From contig CAMYQS010000026.1 in assembly GCA_947296835.1 (NCBI GenBank), positions 1-10,490 of the forward strand: 10,490 nt of DNA, written 5' to 3'. How positions within the stretch are numbered: the stretch's first letter is position 1; the number at the start of each line of letters is the position of its first letter. Below are positions 1 to 5,856 of the stretch, one piece after another. Source of the stretch: an uncultured Atopostipes sp. (lineage in GTDB: Bacteria > Bacillota > Bacilli > Lactobacillales > Carnobacteriaceae_A). A program made the position numbers and the translations under genes. A model generated the notes under the pieces. The model saw only the letters and a program-made list of their open reading frames with translations. It had not been told where the DNA came from and did not search any database.

Positions 1-78
1 TACCACCGTCGTGGATATTACACTACTAATCTTAGTATGTTTGACAAAGAACCAAAATACTCTCGTTCTTTAAGCTGA
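1..78 (+). CDS. C-terminal end of an unidentified protein (5' end outside window)
   Basis: Frame 1 is open from the first base and ends with TGA at 76-78, giving 26 codons including the stop. The visible residues are polar and aromatic (starting YHRRGYYTTN and ending KYSRSLS). I do not recognise the family and assign no function. The stop falls inside the hairpin at 55-90, so the last codons would form the left arm of the terminator, as happens at some gene ends. The gene converges on rplI. In many Firmicutes the gene after rplI is the replicative helicase gene on the same strand, so the order differs here. The fragment is short enough that the open frame could be chance. Confidence 0.45.
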   Translation, partial: YHRRGYYTTNLSMFDKEPKYSRSLS

Positions 79-90
79 ACGAGAGTATTT
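55..90. terminator. Probable bidirectional terminator between the left-edge gene and rplI
   Basis: A perfect 14-bp inverted repeat (55-68 and 77-90) encloses an 8-base loop. Read on the minus strand the stem is followed by a short T run, ending the gdpP-rplI transcript about 15 bases after the rplI stop. Read on the plus strand it follows the left-edge gene and is trailed by an AT-rich, non-uniform T stretch. Neither T tract is long, but the stem is strong and lies between two convergent genes. Confidence 0.7.
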
Positions 91-104
91 GAATAATTAT
101 TATT

Positions 105-560
105 TTATTCTTCGTTTAGACCTAACGCACGTACGATTAAGGCAGCTGTTACTTTATTGTGTAACTTTACTTCTACCGTTTGAGTTCCTAATGAACGCAT
201 TGGAACTTTCTGAGTAATTTTACGTTTGTCTACTTTAATATCCAATTGCTCTTCAATGGCATCTGCAATTTTCTTTGTTGTGATTGATCCGAATAAACGG
301 CCATCATCTGATGCTTTTTCACGAATTTCAACAGGATTCTCTTCTAAGATTTCTTTTTGTTTTTTCGCTTCTTCAAGAATTTCTTGTTGCTCTCTAGCAT
401 CAGCTTTCTTTTGAGCTTTCAAAGTACTCTTAGCAGCATTCGTTGCTTCTTTCGCTAAACCATTTTTAATCAGGTAGTTTTGTGCATATCCTGCAGCGAC
501 TTTGTGAACTTCGCCTTTTTTACCTGTACCTTTAACATCTTTTAATAAAATAACTTCCAT
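105..560 (-). CDS. rplI: 50S ribosomal protein bL9
   Basis: This encodes ribosomal protein bL9, which binds 23S rRNA at the base of the L1 stalk. The N-terminal domain shows the family signature GKKGEVHKVAAGYAQNYLI, followed by a long charged helix rich in K, E and Q (about residues 40-75) and a C-terminal domain with DDGRLFGSIT. This is the two-lobed architecture of bL9, and 151 residues is the usual length. I chose the ATG at 560: it gives the canonical start MEVILLKDV and has AGAAGG about 9 bases upstream. An in-frame GTG at 569 would sit directly against that Shine-Dalgarno sequence and adds three residues. The gene begins 24 bases after the gdpP stop, so the two are very likely co-transcribed. 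Confidence 0.97.
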   Translation of the reverse strand: MEVILLKDVKGTGKKGEVHKVAAGYAQNYLIKNGLAKEATNAAKSTLKAQKKADAREQQEILEEAKKQKEILEENPVEIREKASDDGRLFGSITTKKIADAIEEQLDIKVDKRKITQKVPMRSLGTQTVEVKLHNKVTAALIVRALGLNEE

Positions 561-584
561 TCTATTCACCCTTCTAAAGTATCA

Positions 585-2576
585 TTATTTTGTTGATTCA
601 ATAATCGTTTCAATGAGCATTTCTCGAACTTCTTGAACGCTCTTGTCTTTAATTTGTGTAGCAGCATTCGTTAAATGTCCGCCTCCACCTAATTTTTCCA
701 TAATTCGTTGTACATTTACCGTACCTAAGCTTCGTGCGCTTATACCAATCGTTTCTTCATCAATTCGTATAATAACAAATGAGGATTCAACTTCTGACAT
801 CGATAGCATTGTATCAGCTGTCTGAGCAGCCATTACCTGACGCATCATTTCATCGTCTTGCCCACTTGCAACAGCCATCCCTTTTGCTACAAATTCAAAT
901 GTTTCAATAATACTCATTCGTTTAATGAAGTTTTCTGGGTCTTCCTTTAGAATACGCTGAATTGTCGTTGTATTCGCTCCTACTGATTGGAGGTAACTTG
1001 CTGCATCAAAAGTTCTAGAACCTGTTCTTAGGCTGAAATTATTCGTATCAACGATGATTCCACCTAGTAAGGACGTCGCTTCAATTCGATTGATTGAATT
1101 CCCTTCAGTTGATACATATTCGAATAATTCTGTAATCAATTCAGCTGCTGATGAAGCATAAGGTTCGACATAAACTAGAATTGGATTTTTAGGGAATTCA
1201 TCCCCTCTTCTATGGTGATCAATAATGACCAGTTTGTTTGATTTATCAATCAATTTAGGTGCTATAGACATCGATGGTTTATGGTGATCAACTAAAACCA
1301 CTAAATCTTCTGATGTAATTTCATCATAAGCATCTTCTGGTGAAATGATATTCTTAGCTGTTTCATGATACTTCATGACTTCTTCTAATAGATTCGAAAT
1401 ATCATTGCCTATTTTATTCTGATCGATAACGACTTTAACATCTTTATTGACCATCATAGCTATTCGAGCAATACCTAAAGCAGAACCGATTGAATCCATG
1501 TCTGGATAATTATGGCCCATAACGTAGGTTGTCGGGGATTGCTTAATTTGCTCTTGTAATGCTTCGCTTATCATCCTAGAGCGAACACGCGTTCTTTTTT
1601 CCATTGGGTTTGTATTTCCACCGTAGTAACGTGGATCTTGTTCAACTTCTCGTACAATCGCTTGGTCTCCCCCGCGGCCTAGCGCTAAGTCTAAATCTTT
1701 TTGCGCATAATTCGCTAGTTCCACAAACGACACTTCTCCATAAGAAAGACCCATACTGATTGTTAGTGGTAGATTTCTTTTCGAAGTGTATTCTCTAATA
1801 TTATCTACAATATTAAATTTCTCTTCTTCTAGTCGACCTAACTCTTTATACCTTAATAGTAATAAGAATTTATCGTTACCTATTCGTTTATAATAAATAT
1901 TATGCTGTCTTGTCCAGTTTGATAAGTATGTCGTTATCAAACTATTAAAATTCGAAAGTGCTCGGTCATCTAATCCATTTGTCACTTCATCATAGTTATC
2001 TAAAAATAACCAACCCACAACTGATCGACTTTCATCCATCTCTACTTTAACTTCCATATATTTAGAAATGTCTTCTAGGTAGATTACATTGTAGTCTTTT
2101 TCCACTCTAATTCTGTAGTGGCGATTATTCCATTCAATATGCGGATTTTCTAAAAACTCATCGTTTTCAATTTTCATCCCTGGAAAGACTTCAAAGACTC
2201 TTTGACCTATCATGGACTCTTCATTATTTTTTTGGAATGTTTGCAGATACGGACTTAACCATTCAATTTCATAGTTATCATTATAAATGATGATGCCTAC
2301 TGGTAGCTTAATGATTGCTTCTTGCTCTCCACGTTTAATCTGATAGCTTAAGTTTGAAATGTATTGATCTAAATCTCGACCCGTACGTTTATATAAATAA
2401 TACGTTAAGAAATTCAGTACAATAAATAAAAACAGAATTAATAAACCTATCCATACAGTGGACAGCATTCCGATTATAACAATCGTAATCTGTATACAGA
2501 TTATTAGACCTACTAAACTTTTAATTGACTCTAAAGAAAAATAGGGTAATAACCTTTTTCCATTTGATGGTTTCAT
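585..2576 (-). CDS. gdpP: Cyclic-di-AMP phosphodiesterase GdpP (YybT-type, DHH/DHHA1)
   Basis: This 663-residue membrane enzyme hydrolyses c-di-AMP to pApA and so controls potassium and osmolyte balance and cell-wall stress. Domains in order are two membrane helices (about 20-38 and 41-62), a PAS-like domain (about 88-170), a degenerate GGDEF domain (about 180-310) and a DHH-DHHA1 phosphodiesterase module (about 340-660). The metal-binding motifs are intact: HNYPDMDS with D359 and D361, DHH at 430-432, DHHR at 453-456, and D510 in IIVDTNN. The DHHA1 motif GGGGHLTNAA is at about 630-639. The GGDEF active-site motif is replaced (RIGNDKFLL near 231), as is usual in GdpP, which is not a diguanylate cyclase. 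Length and layout match full-size family members. The ATG at 2576 has AAAGGAG five bases upstream. The gene leads the gdpP-rplI unit. Confidence 0.97.
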   Translation of the reverse strand: MKPSNGKRLLPYFSLESIKSLVGLIICIQITIVIIGMLSTVWIGLLILFLFIVLNFLTYYLYKRTGRDLDQYISNLSYQIKRGEQEAIIKLPVGIIIYNDNYEIEWLSPYLQTFQKNNEESMIGQRVFEVFPGMKIENDEFLENPHIEWNNRHYRIRVEKDYNVIYLEDISKYMEVKVEMDESRSVVGWLFLDNYDEVTNGLDDRALSNFNSLITTYLSNWTRQHNIYYKRIGNDKFLLLLRYKELGRLEEEKFNIVDNIREYTSKRNLPLTISMGLSYGEVSFVELANYAQKDLDLALGRGGDQAIVREVEQDPRYYGGNTNPMEKRTRVRSRMISEALQEQIKQSPTTYVMGHNYPDMDSIGSALGIARIAMMVNKDVKVVIDQNKIGNDISNLLEEVMKYHETAKNIISPEDAYDEITSEDLVVLVDHHKPSMSIAPKLIDKSNKLVIIDHHRRGDEFPKNPILVYVEPYASSAAELITELFEYVSTEGNSINRIEATSLLGGIIVDTNNFSLRTGSRTFDAASYLQSVGANTTTIQRILKEDPENFIKRMSIIETFEFVAKGMAVASGQDDEMMRQVMAAQTADTMLSMSEVESSFVIIRIDEETIGISARSLGTVNVQRIMEKLGGGGHLTNAATQIKDKSVQEVREMLIETIIESTK

Positions 2577-2607
2577 ATGTACTCCTTTATTTTTCTATAC
2601 TGTTCTT

Positions 2608-2636
2608 ATTCTATCATTTTATGAACCATTTTTCCA
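2608..2636 (-). promoter_or_regulatory. Candidate promoter for gdpP-rplI
   Basis: On the minus strand a -10 box TAGAAT, preceded by TGA to make an extended -10, lies 31 bases before the gdpP start. A 4/6-match -35 (TGGAAA) is 17 bases upstream of it. It lies just downstream of the first parS-like site. This is pattern matching only. Confidence 0.4.
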
Positions 2637-2660
2637 GATTGATTGATACTGTTTTTGAAT

Positions 2661-2676
2661 TGTTCCACGTGGAACA
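2661..2676. other. parS-like ParB/Spo0J binding site 1
   Basis: TGTTCCACGTGGAACA is a perfect 16-bp palindrome, and flanking bases extend the symmetry to 22 bp (2658-2679). It matches the bacterial parS consensus TGTTNCACGTGAAACA with both half-sites in the GGAACA form. ParB binds such sites, spreads, and loads SMC to segregate the origin region. The site lies about 25 bases upstream of the candidate gdpP -35 box. Confidence 0.85.
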
Positions 2677-2699
2677 ATTGCACTAGACACCCTTCAAAA

Positions 2700-2715
2700 T
2701 GTTTCACGTGGAACA
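2700..2715. other. parS-like ParB/Spo0J binding site 2
   Basis: TGTTTCACGTGGAACA has an intact CACGTG core with one TTTCAC and one GGAACA half-site. Flanking AAA/TTT extends the imperfect palindrome over 2697-2718 with a single mismatched pair. It starts 39 bp after site 1. Confidence 0.85.
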
Positions 2716-2799
2716 TTTCTCGCCAGTGTGTTTTGGATATTCTGAAAAAATGAATTTTCATATAAAAATTGCTACATTAATGAATAAAACCGCTAATAG

Positions 2800-2815
2800 T
2801 GTTTCATGTGGAACA
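2800..2815. other. parS-like ParB/Spo0J binding site 3 (core variant)
   Basis: TGTTTCATGTGGAACA matches site 2 except that the core is CATGTG rather than CACGTG. It starts exactly 100 bp after site 2. The core change may weaken binding, so I rate it below the others. Its presence beside two good sites argues it is not chance. Confidence 0.6.
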
Positions 2816-3281
2816 TTATTAAAGAGTGGAAGGTAGATAAGAGGAGTGAATCAAATGCTATTCAAATAGAGTATTAATCATTATATATCTTTAAAATGAT
2901 TATATAGAAAAATATTTTATTTTTTGTATAACTTTGAATACTATGTAGAATTTCATAAATAGATATTAGTGATTTTAAATTGCATTGTTTCATCTGCTAC
3001 TTATACAGTATTAAGATTTTGAGACAAGTTCTTCTGTAAAACACAATAGGAAAATAAAATACGATACAGAAACATTTGAATTGGAGTAATAGAAGTTATT
3101 CTACTTATATAAAGTATAGCGCTGTTCTGCCAGTATAATTCATTATGAAACACCCATAAGGACCTGATAAATAGTTATACACTCAAAAAAGAAAGGTCGG
3201 GTTGATACACGTGTTTTATCCAGAGTGCATTAGTCATCTTTGTTCATATATAGGTGCCTGATACTTCTGAAGATATAAAAA
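2816..3281. other. AT-rich gene-free stretch between the rpsR terminator and the parS-like sites
   Basis: With the flanking bases this makes a gap of about 750 bp between rpsR and gdpP with no credible coding region on either strand. Reading frames are short and broken, and I see no tRNA, rRNA or riboswitch pattern. Two 9-mers resemble DnaA boxes with one mismatch each (TTATACACT at 3175, TTATCCAGA at 3216). A lone CACGTG occurs at 3208 without parS flanks. A good Shine-Dalgarno-like GAGGAG at 2841 leads only into a four-codon frame. The region may be a non-coding partition locus or the remains of a decayed gene. Confidence 0.6.
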
Positions 3282-3305
3282 GAGACCAGAATCTCTTCTG
3301 GTCTC
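3282..3305 (-). terminator. Rho-independent terminator of the rpsF-ssb-rpsR operon
   Basis: A 9-bp stem (GAGACCAGA with its complement, 3282-3290 and 3297-3305) encloses a 6-base loop. On the minus strand it is followed by TTTTTATAT. It lies 27 bases after the rpsR stop and separates this operon from gdpP. Confidence 0.9.
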
Positions 3306-3332
3306 AGCTTAAATGTTATTAATTAGTAATTA

Positions 3333-3566
3333 TTACTCTCCAACTACGAAAGGTAATAATCCCATAATACGAGCTCTCTTAATCGCGCCTGATACTTTAC
3401 GTTGGTTTTTAGCATATGTTCCTGTTACACGACGAGGTAAAATCTTACCACGGTCTGAAACAAAACGGCTTAATAAATCAACGTCTTTGTAATCGATATA
3501 TTCGATATGATTAGCTGCGAAAAAGTCTACTTTACGTCTTCTTTTTCCACCACGACGTCCTGCCAT
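3333..3566 (-). CDS. rpsR: 30S ribosomal protein bS18
   Basis: bS18 sits on the platform of the 30S subunit, where it forms a dimer with bS6. The 77-residue product has the basic N-terminus MAGRRGGKRRRK, the block IDYKDVDLLSRFVSDRGKI, and the signature PRRVTGTYAKNQRKVSGAIK followed by RARIMGLLPFV. The position where some homologues carry a cysteine after RRKV is an aspartate here, and the protein has no cysteine at all, so it is a metal-free form. The ATG at 3566 is preceded by AAGGAGG with 8 bases of spacing. The gene starts 29 bases after the ssb stop and is last in the operon. Confidence 0.98.
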   Translation of the reverse strand: MAGRRGGKRRRKVDFFAANHIEYIDYKDVDLLSRFVSDRGKILPRRVTGTYAKNQRKVSGAIKRARIMGLLPFVVGE

Positions 3567-3595
3567 ATTATTTTCCTCCTTTTATAAGTGAAAAT

Positions 3596-4219
3596 CTAAA
3601 ACGGTAAATCATCATCTGAAATATCCGTTACATCATCATTTGATTTGAATGGATCTACGCTACCGAAGTCAACATTCGCAAATGGATTGTCATTATTTGA
3701 TGTATTGGTGTTAGTACTACTGTTTGCATTCGTATTAGCATTGTTAGACTGTTGTGATTGATTATTGTTTGAGTAATTATTGTTACTGTTGTTATAAGAG
3801 TTCGTATTCGAATTGTTCCCATAACTGTTAGTATTTGAATAATTACCTTGCTGTCCACCGCCACCGCCGCCTGCTTGTCCTCTTCTTCCATCTGTAACAG
3901 ATTTCGGTTCAAGCATTTGGAAGTTATCAACAACAACTTCTGTTATATAAATTGTACGGCCTTCATTATTTTGGTAATTTCTTGTTTGGATATTACCTGT
4001 AATACCAACAAGCGAACCTTTAACTGCAAAGTTAGCTAACGTTTCTGCAGTCCCTCTCCATGCGACACAATTAATAAAATCAGTTTCTCTTTCACCTTGA
4101 GCATTCGTGTAATTACGTTCGACTGCTAAAGAAAAAGATACAACTCCGATTCCACTTCCTGTATATCGTAATTCAGGGTTTTTAGTAAGTCTACCTACTA
4201 ATGTAGTATTGTTAATCAA
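3596..4219 (-). CDS. ssb: Single-stranded DNA-binding protein
   Basis: SSB coats single-stranded DNA in replication, repair and recombination and recruits partner proteins through its tail. Residues 1-105 form the OB-fold domain, starting MINNTTLVGRLTKNPELRYT and containing ETDFINCVAWRGTAETLANF. Residues 113-176 are a low-complexity linker dominated by N, S, T, Q and G. The C-terminus is the acidic tip DISDDDLPF, which docks partner proteins. At 207 residues it is longer than typical Bacillus SSB because of the expanded Asn/Ser-rich linker. The start is TTG at 4219: it gives the conserved N-terminus, has AAAGGAG at 4227-4233 with 7 bases of spacing, and no ATG fits. It lies between rpsF and rpsR, the conserved order in Firmicutes. 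The 48-bp gap to rpsF contains a parS-like site. Confidence 0.97.
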   Translation of the reverse strand: MINNTTLVGRLTKNPELRYTGSGIGVVSFSLAVERNYTNAQGERETDFINCVAWRGTAETLANFAVKGSLVGITGNIQTRNYQNNEGRTIYITEVVVDNFQMLEPKSVTDGRRGQAGGGGGGQQGNYSNTNSYGNNSNTNSYNNSNNNYSNNNQSQQSNNANTNANSSTNTNTSNNDNPFANVDFGSVDPFKSNDDVTDISDDDLPF

Positions 4220-4239
4220 TCTAAAGCTCCTTTCAAAAA

Positions 4240-4255
4240 TGTTTCACGTGAAACA
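4240..4255. other. parS-like ParB/Spo0J binding site 4 (perfect consensus)
   Basis: TGTTTCACGTGAAACA is a perfect palindrome and an exact match to TGTTNCACGTGAAACA. AAA/TTT flanks extend the symmetry to 4237-4258. It sits within the transcribed 48-bp gap between the rpsF stop and the ssb ribosome binding site, about 1.4 kb from the other three sites. Confidence 0.92.
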
Positions 4256-4267
4256 TTTCTCTGCTTC

Positions 4268-4570
4268 TTAGTCTTCTAAATGCTCTAGACGAACAACCAT
4301 GTGACGTAAAATGTCATCGCTAATTAAAGCTAGGCGTTCGAATTCGTCAATTGCATCTGTGTTTGAAGCTGAAAGATTTACTTTGTAGTAATCTCCTTCA
4401 GTATAATCTTCAATCTCATATGCAAATTTACGATTTTTGCTCCAGTATTCAGATTTTGTAATTTCTGCACCATTGTTAGTTAAGATTCCATCAAAACGCT
4501 CAACTAATGCTTGTTTTTGATCGTCACCCATGTCTGGACGAATAATGTATAAAATTTCATATTTAGCCAT
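4268..4570 (-). CDS. rpsF: 30S ribosomal protein bS6
   Basis: bS6 partners bS18 on the 30S platform. The 100-residue product starts MAKYEILYIIRPD and continues with the conserved WSKNRKFAYEIEDYTEGDYYKVNL and ILRHMVVRLE. I chose the ATG at 4570: it has AAAGGAGGTG with about 7 bases of spacing and gives the canonical N-terminus and length. The frame stays open for 25 codons upstream, but those codons fall in the leader and end near the expected transcription start, so they are not translated. It is the first gene of the rpsF-ssb-rpsR operon. Confidence 0.98.
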   Translation of the reverse strand: MAKYEILYIIRPDMGDDQKQALVERFDGILTNNGAEITKSEYWSKNRKFAYEIEDYTEGDYYKVNLSASNTDAIDEFERLALISDDILRHMVVRLEHLED

Positions 4571-4646
4571 CGTATTGCACCTCCTTTTGGTCTTATGGCT
4601 CTCCATTTCAGAAGAGCAAGGAAAGTAATATAAAATATTACTCACT
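4571..4646 (-). promoter_or_regulatory. rpsF 5' leader with two hairpins; possible S6:S18 autoregulatory element
   Basis: The transcribed leader of about 75 bases can fold into two hairpins. The first is an 8-bp AT stem with a 3-base loop (4624-4642) at the 5' end. The second is GCTCTTC pairing with GGAGAGC (7 bp including one G-U, 6-base loop; 4598-4617), just upstream of the ribosome binding site. In several bacterial groups the S6:S18 complex binds a structured rpsF leader and represses its own operon. The position fits, but the conserved CCG internal loop is not clearly present (UCCUU precedes the second stem), so this assignment is tentative. Confidence 0.35.
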
Positions 4647-4652
4647 CGTACT

Positions 4653-4681
4653 ATTATACCACAGAGTCATTATAAATACAA
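4653..4681 (-). promoter_or_regulatory. Promoter of rpsF-ssb-rpsR
   Basis: On the minus strand a perfect -10 TATAAT preceded by TGG (extended -10) lies 17 bases downstream of TTGTAT. Transcription should start near 4646, giving a leader of about 75 bases before rpsF. This is a strong sigma-A type promoter, as expected for a ribosomal protein operon. Confidence 0.8.
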
Positions 4682-4766
4682 TGTATATAAGGTTTTTTAT
4701 GAAGTTTTTCTTCTTATATTCGTATTTAATATCAAATTAGTACAAAAGACCGTCTATCATGCTATA

Positions 4767-4780
4767 TGATTGCGTTTACA
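4767..4780. promoter_or_regulatory. cre site (CcpA operator) upstream of dhaK
   Basis: Read on the minus strand, TGTAAACGCAATCA matches the core of the catabolite-responsive element WTGNAANCGNWWNCW at every position except the outermost first W. It overlaps the candidate dhaK -35 box, a placement that usually means repression by CcpA in the presence of a preferred sugar. That is expected for glycerol/dihydroxyacetone use. Confidence 0.55.
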
Positions 4781-4798
4781 GATGGTTATCGTTAAAAT
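4770..4798 (+). promoter_or_regulatory. Candidate promoter for dhaKLM
   Basis: TTGCGT (weak -35) is separated by 17 bases from TAAAAT (-10, 5/6 match), about 50 bases before the dhaK start. An alternative -10, TATGAT at 4765, lacks a convincing -35. The poor -35 is compatible with an activated or regulated promoter. A short inverted repeat (ATCAT/ATGAT, 4756-4770) lies just upstream. Confidence 0.35.
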
Positions 4799-4848
4799 GA
4801 CAGTGTACGACCGCTAGAAAACTACTATGAAAAAAAGGGGACATGAAG

Positions 4849-5841
4849 ATGAAGAAAATTATCAACAACCCAGATCAAGTTGTAGACGAAATGTTGAACG
4901 GTTTAGTCTTTGCGTATGATTCGTTAGTGGAAAGAATTCCAGAAACAATGGTGGTTCATAGAAAAGTAGAGAAAAACGCTAAAGTTGGTCTCGTTAGTGG
5001 TGGTGGAAGTGGACATGAACCTTCTCACGCAGGGTTTGTAGGGAAAGGGATGTTGTCTTCAGCTGTGGCTGGACAGATGTTTACCTCTCCTACTCCCGAT
5101 CAAGTACTAGAAGGTATTAAAGCCGCTGATGAAGGTGAAGGTGTATTTTTAGTCATTAAAAACTACACGGGTGACGTGATGAACTTTGAAATGGCTCAAG
5201 AATTAGCTGAGTTCGAAGATATCGAAGTTGAAACAATCGTTGTTGATGATGATATCGCCGTAGAAGATAGTACATGGACGGCTGGTAAGCGTGGAATTGC
5301 AGGGACAGTCCTTGTTCATAAAATTTTAGGTGCTGCTGCAGAAGAAGGTAAATCGCTTCAAGAAATTAAAGAAATTGCCGATAAATTAATTCCTAATGTA
5401 AAATCAATCGGTGTAGCATTGAGTCCTGCAACGAACCCGGAAGTGGGTAGCCCTGGTTTTGAAATTGCTGAGGATGAGATTGAATTTGGTGTCGGGATTC
5501 ACGGCGAGCCGGGATATCGTAGAGAAAAACTACAACCTTCAAAAGATCTAGCAAAAGAATTGGTCGATAAATTAAAAGAAGCCTTTGAATGGTCTGAAGG
5601 TGAAGAATATGCTGTTCTAGTTAACGGAATGGGTGCAACACCTCTTATGGAACAGTTTGTATTTATGAATGATGTGAAAAAATTACTAGTTGACGACGAG
5701 AAATTAAGTCTGTCATTTAGAAAAGTTGGCGACTACATGACGTCAATTGATATGGAAGGTTTATCATTAACATTAGTGAAATTAGTAGACGATAAATGGT
5801 TAGAATATCTAAATGCACCAGTTGATGTTATCTCTTGGTAA
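4849..5841 (+). CDS. dhaK: Dihydroxyacetone kinase subunit DhaK (substrate-binding)
   Basis: DhaK binds dihydroxyacetone covalently and presents it to DhaL-ADP/ATP for phosphorylation to DHAP. From the chosen start the catalytic residues fall at the same numbers as in Escherichia coli DhaK: H56 in GGGSGHEPSH, D109 in NYTGDV, and the substrate-binding H218 in GVGIHGEPG. At 330 residues it has normal length for the short PTS-type subunit. I prefer the ATG at 4849 over the ATG at 4843, because AAGGGG at 4835-4840 is 8 bases from the former and only 2 from the latter, and MKKIINNPDQVVDEML is the usual N-terminus. It leads dhaKLM, with dhaL 15 bp downstream. It is divergent from rpsF and probably controlled by the cre site upstream. 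Confidence 0.97.
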   Translation: MKKIINNPDQVVDEMLNGLVFAYDSLVERIPETMVVHRKVEKNAKVGLVSGGGSGHEPSHAGFVGKGMLSSAVAGQMFTSPTPDQVLEGIKAADEGEGVFLVIKNYTGDVMNFEMAQELAEFEDIEVETIVVDDDIAVEDSTWTAGKRGIAGTVLVHKILGAAAEEGKSLQEIKEIADKLIPNVKSIGVALSPATNPEVGSPGFEIAEDEIEFGVGIHGEPGYRREKLQPSKDLAKELVDKLKEAFEWSEGEEYAVLVNGMGATPLMEQFVFMNDVKKLLVDDEKLSLSFRKVGDYMTSIDMEGLSLTLVKLVDDKWLEYLNAPVDVISW

Positions 5842-5856
5842 AAGGAAGTGTAATTT

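Noticed and set aside
226..414. Plus-strand open frame inside rplI (antisense)
   Set aside because: It is the complement of the conserved bL9 coding sequence, has no ribosome binding site and no recognisable protein features. The same applies to antisense frames in gdpP (643-825) and ssb (3848-4039).
2841..2869. Small gene after GAGGAG Shine-Dalgarno
   Set aside because: The ATG at 2855 reads only four codons before TAG; there is no continuation in any frame and no sign of a leader peptide function.
3208..3213. CACGTG hexamer in the rpsR-gdpP gap as a fifth parS site
   Set aside because: Only the six-base core matches; the TGTT and AACA flanks are absent (GATA on the left, TTTT on the right).
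3175..3224. DnaA boxes marking a replication origin
   Set aside because: Two 9-mers, each one mismatch from TTATNCACA, are expected by chance in such AT-rich DNA. There is no cluster, no dnaA gene and no clear unwinding element.
3655..3936. Second minus-strand frame within the ssb linker
   Set aside because: It is the +1 shadow of the Asn/Ser repeat codons, giving an artificial I/T/M-rich product; the SSB frame has the conserved domain and tail.
4571..4645. N-terminal extension of bS6 by 25 residues
   Set aside because: The frame is open by chance through the leader; the canonical MAKYEILYIIRPD start has an excellent ribosome binding site and the extension begins at the predicted transcription start.
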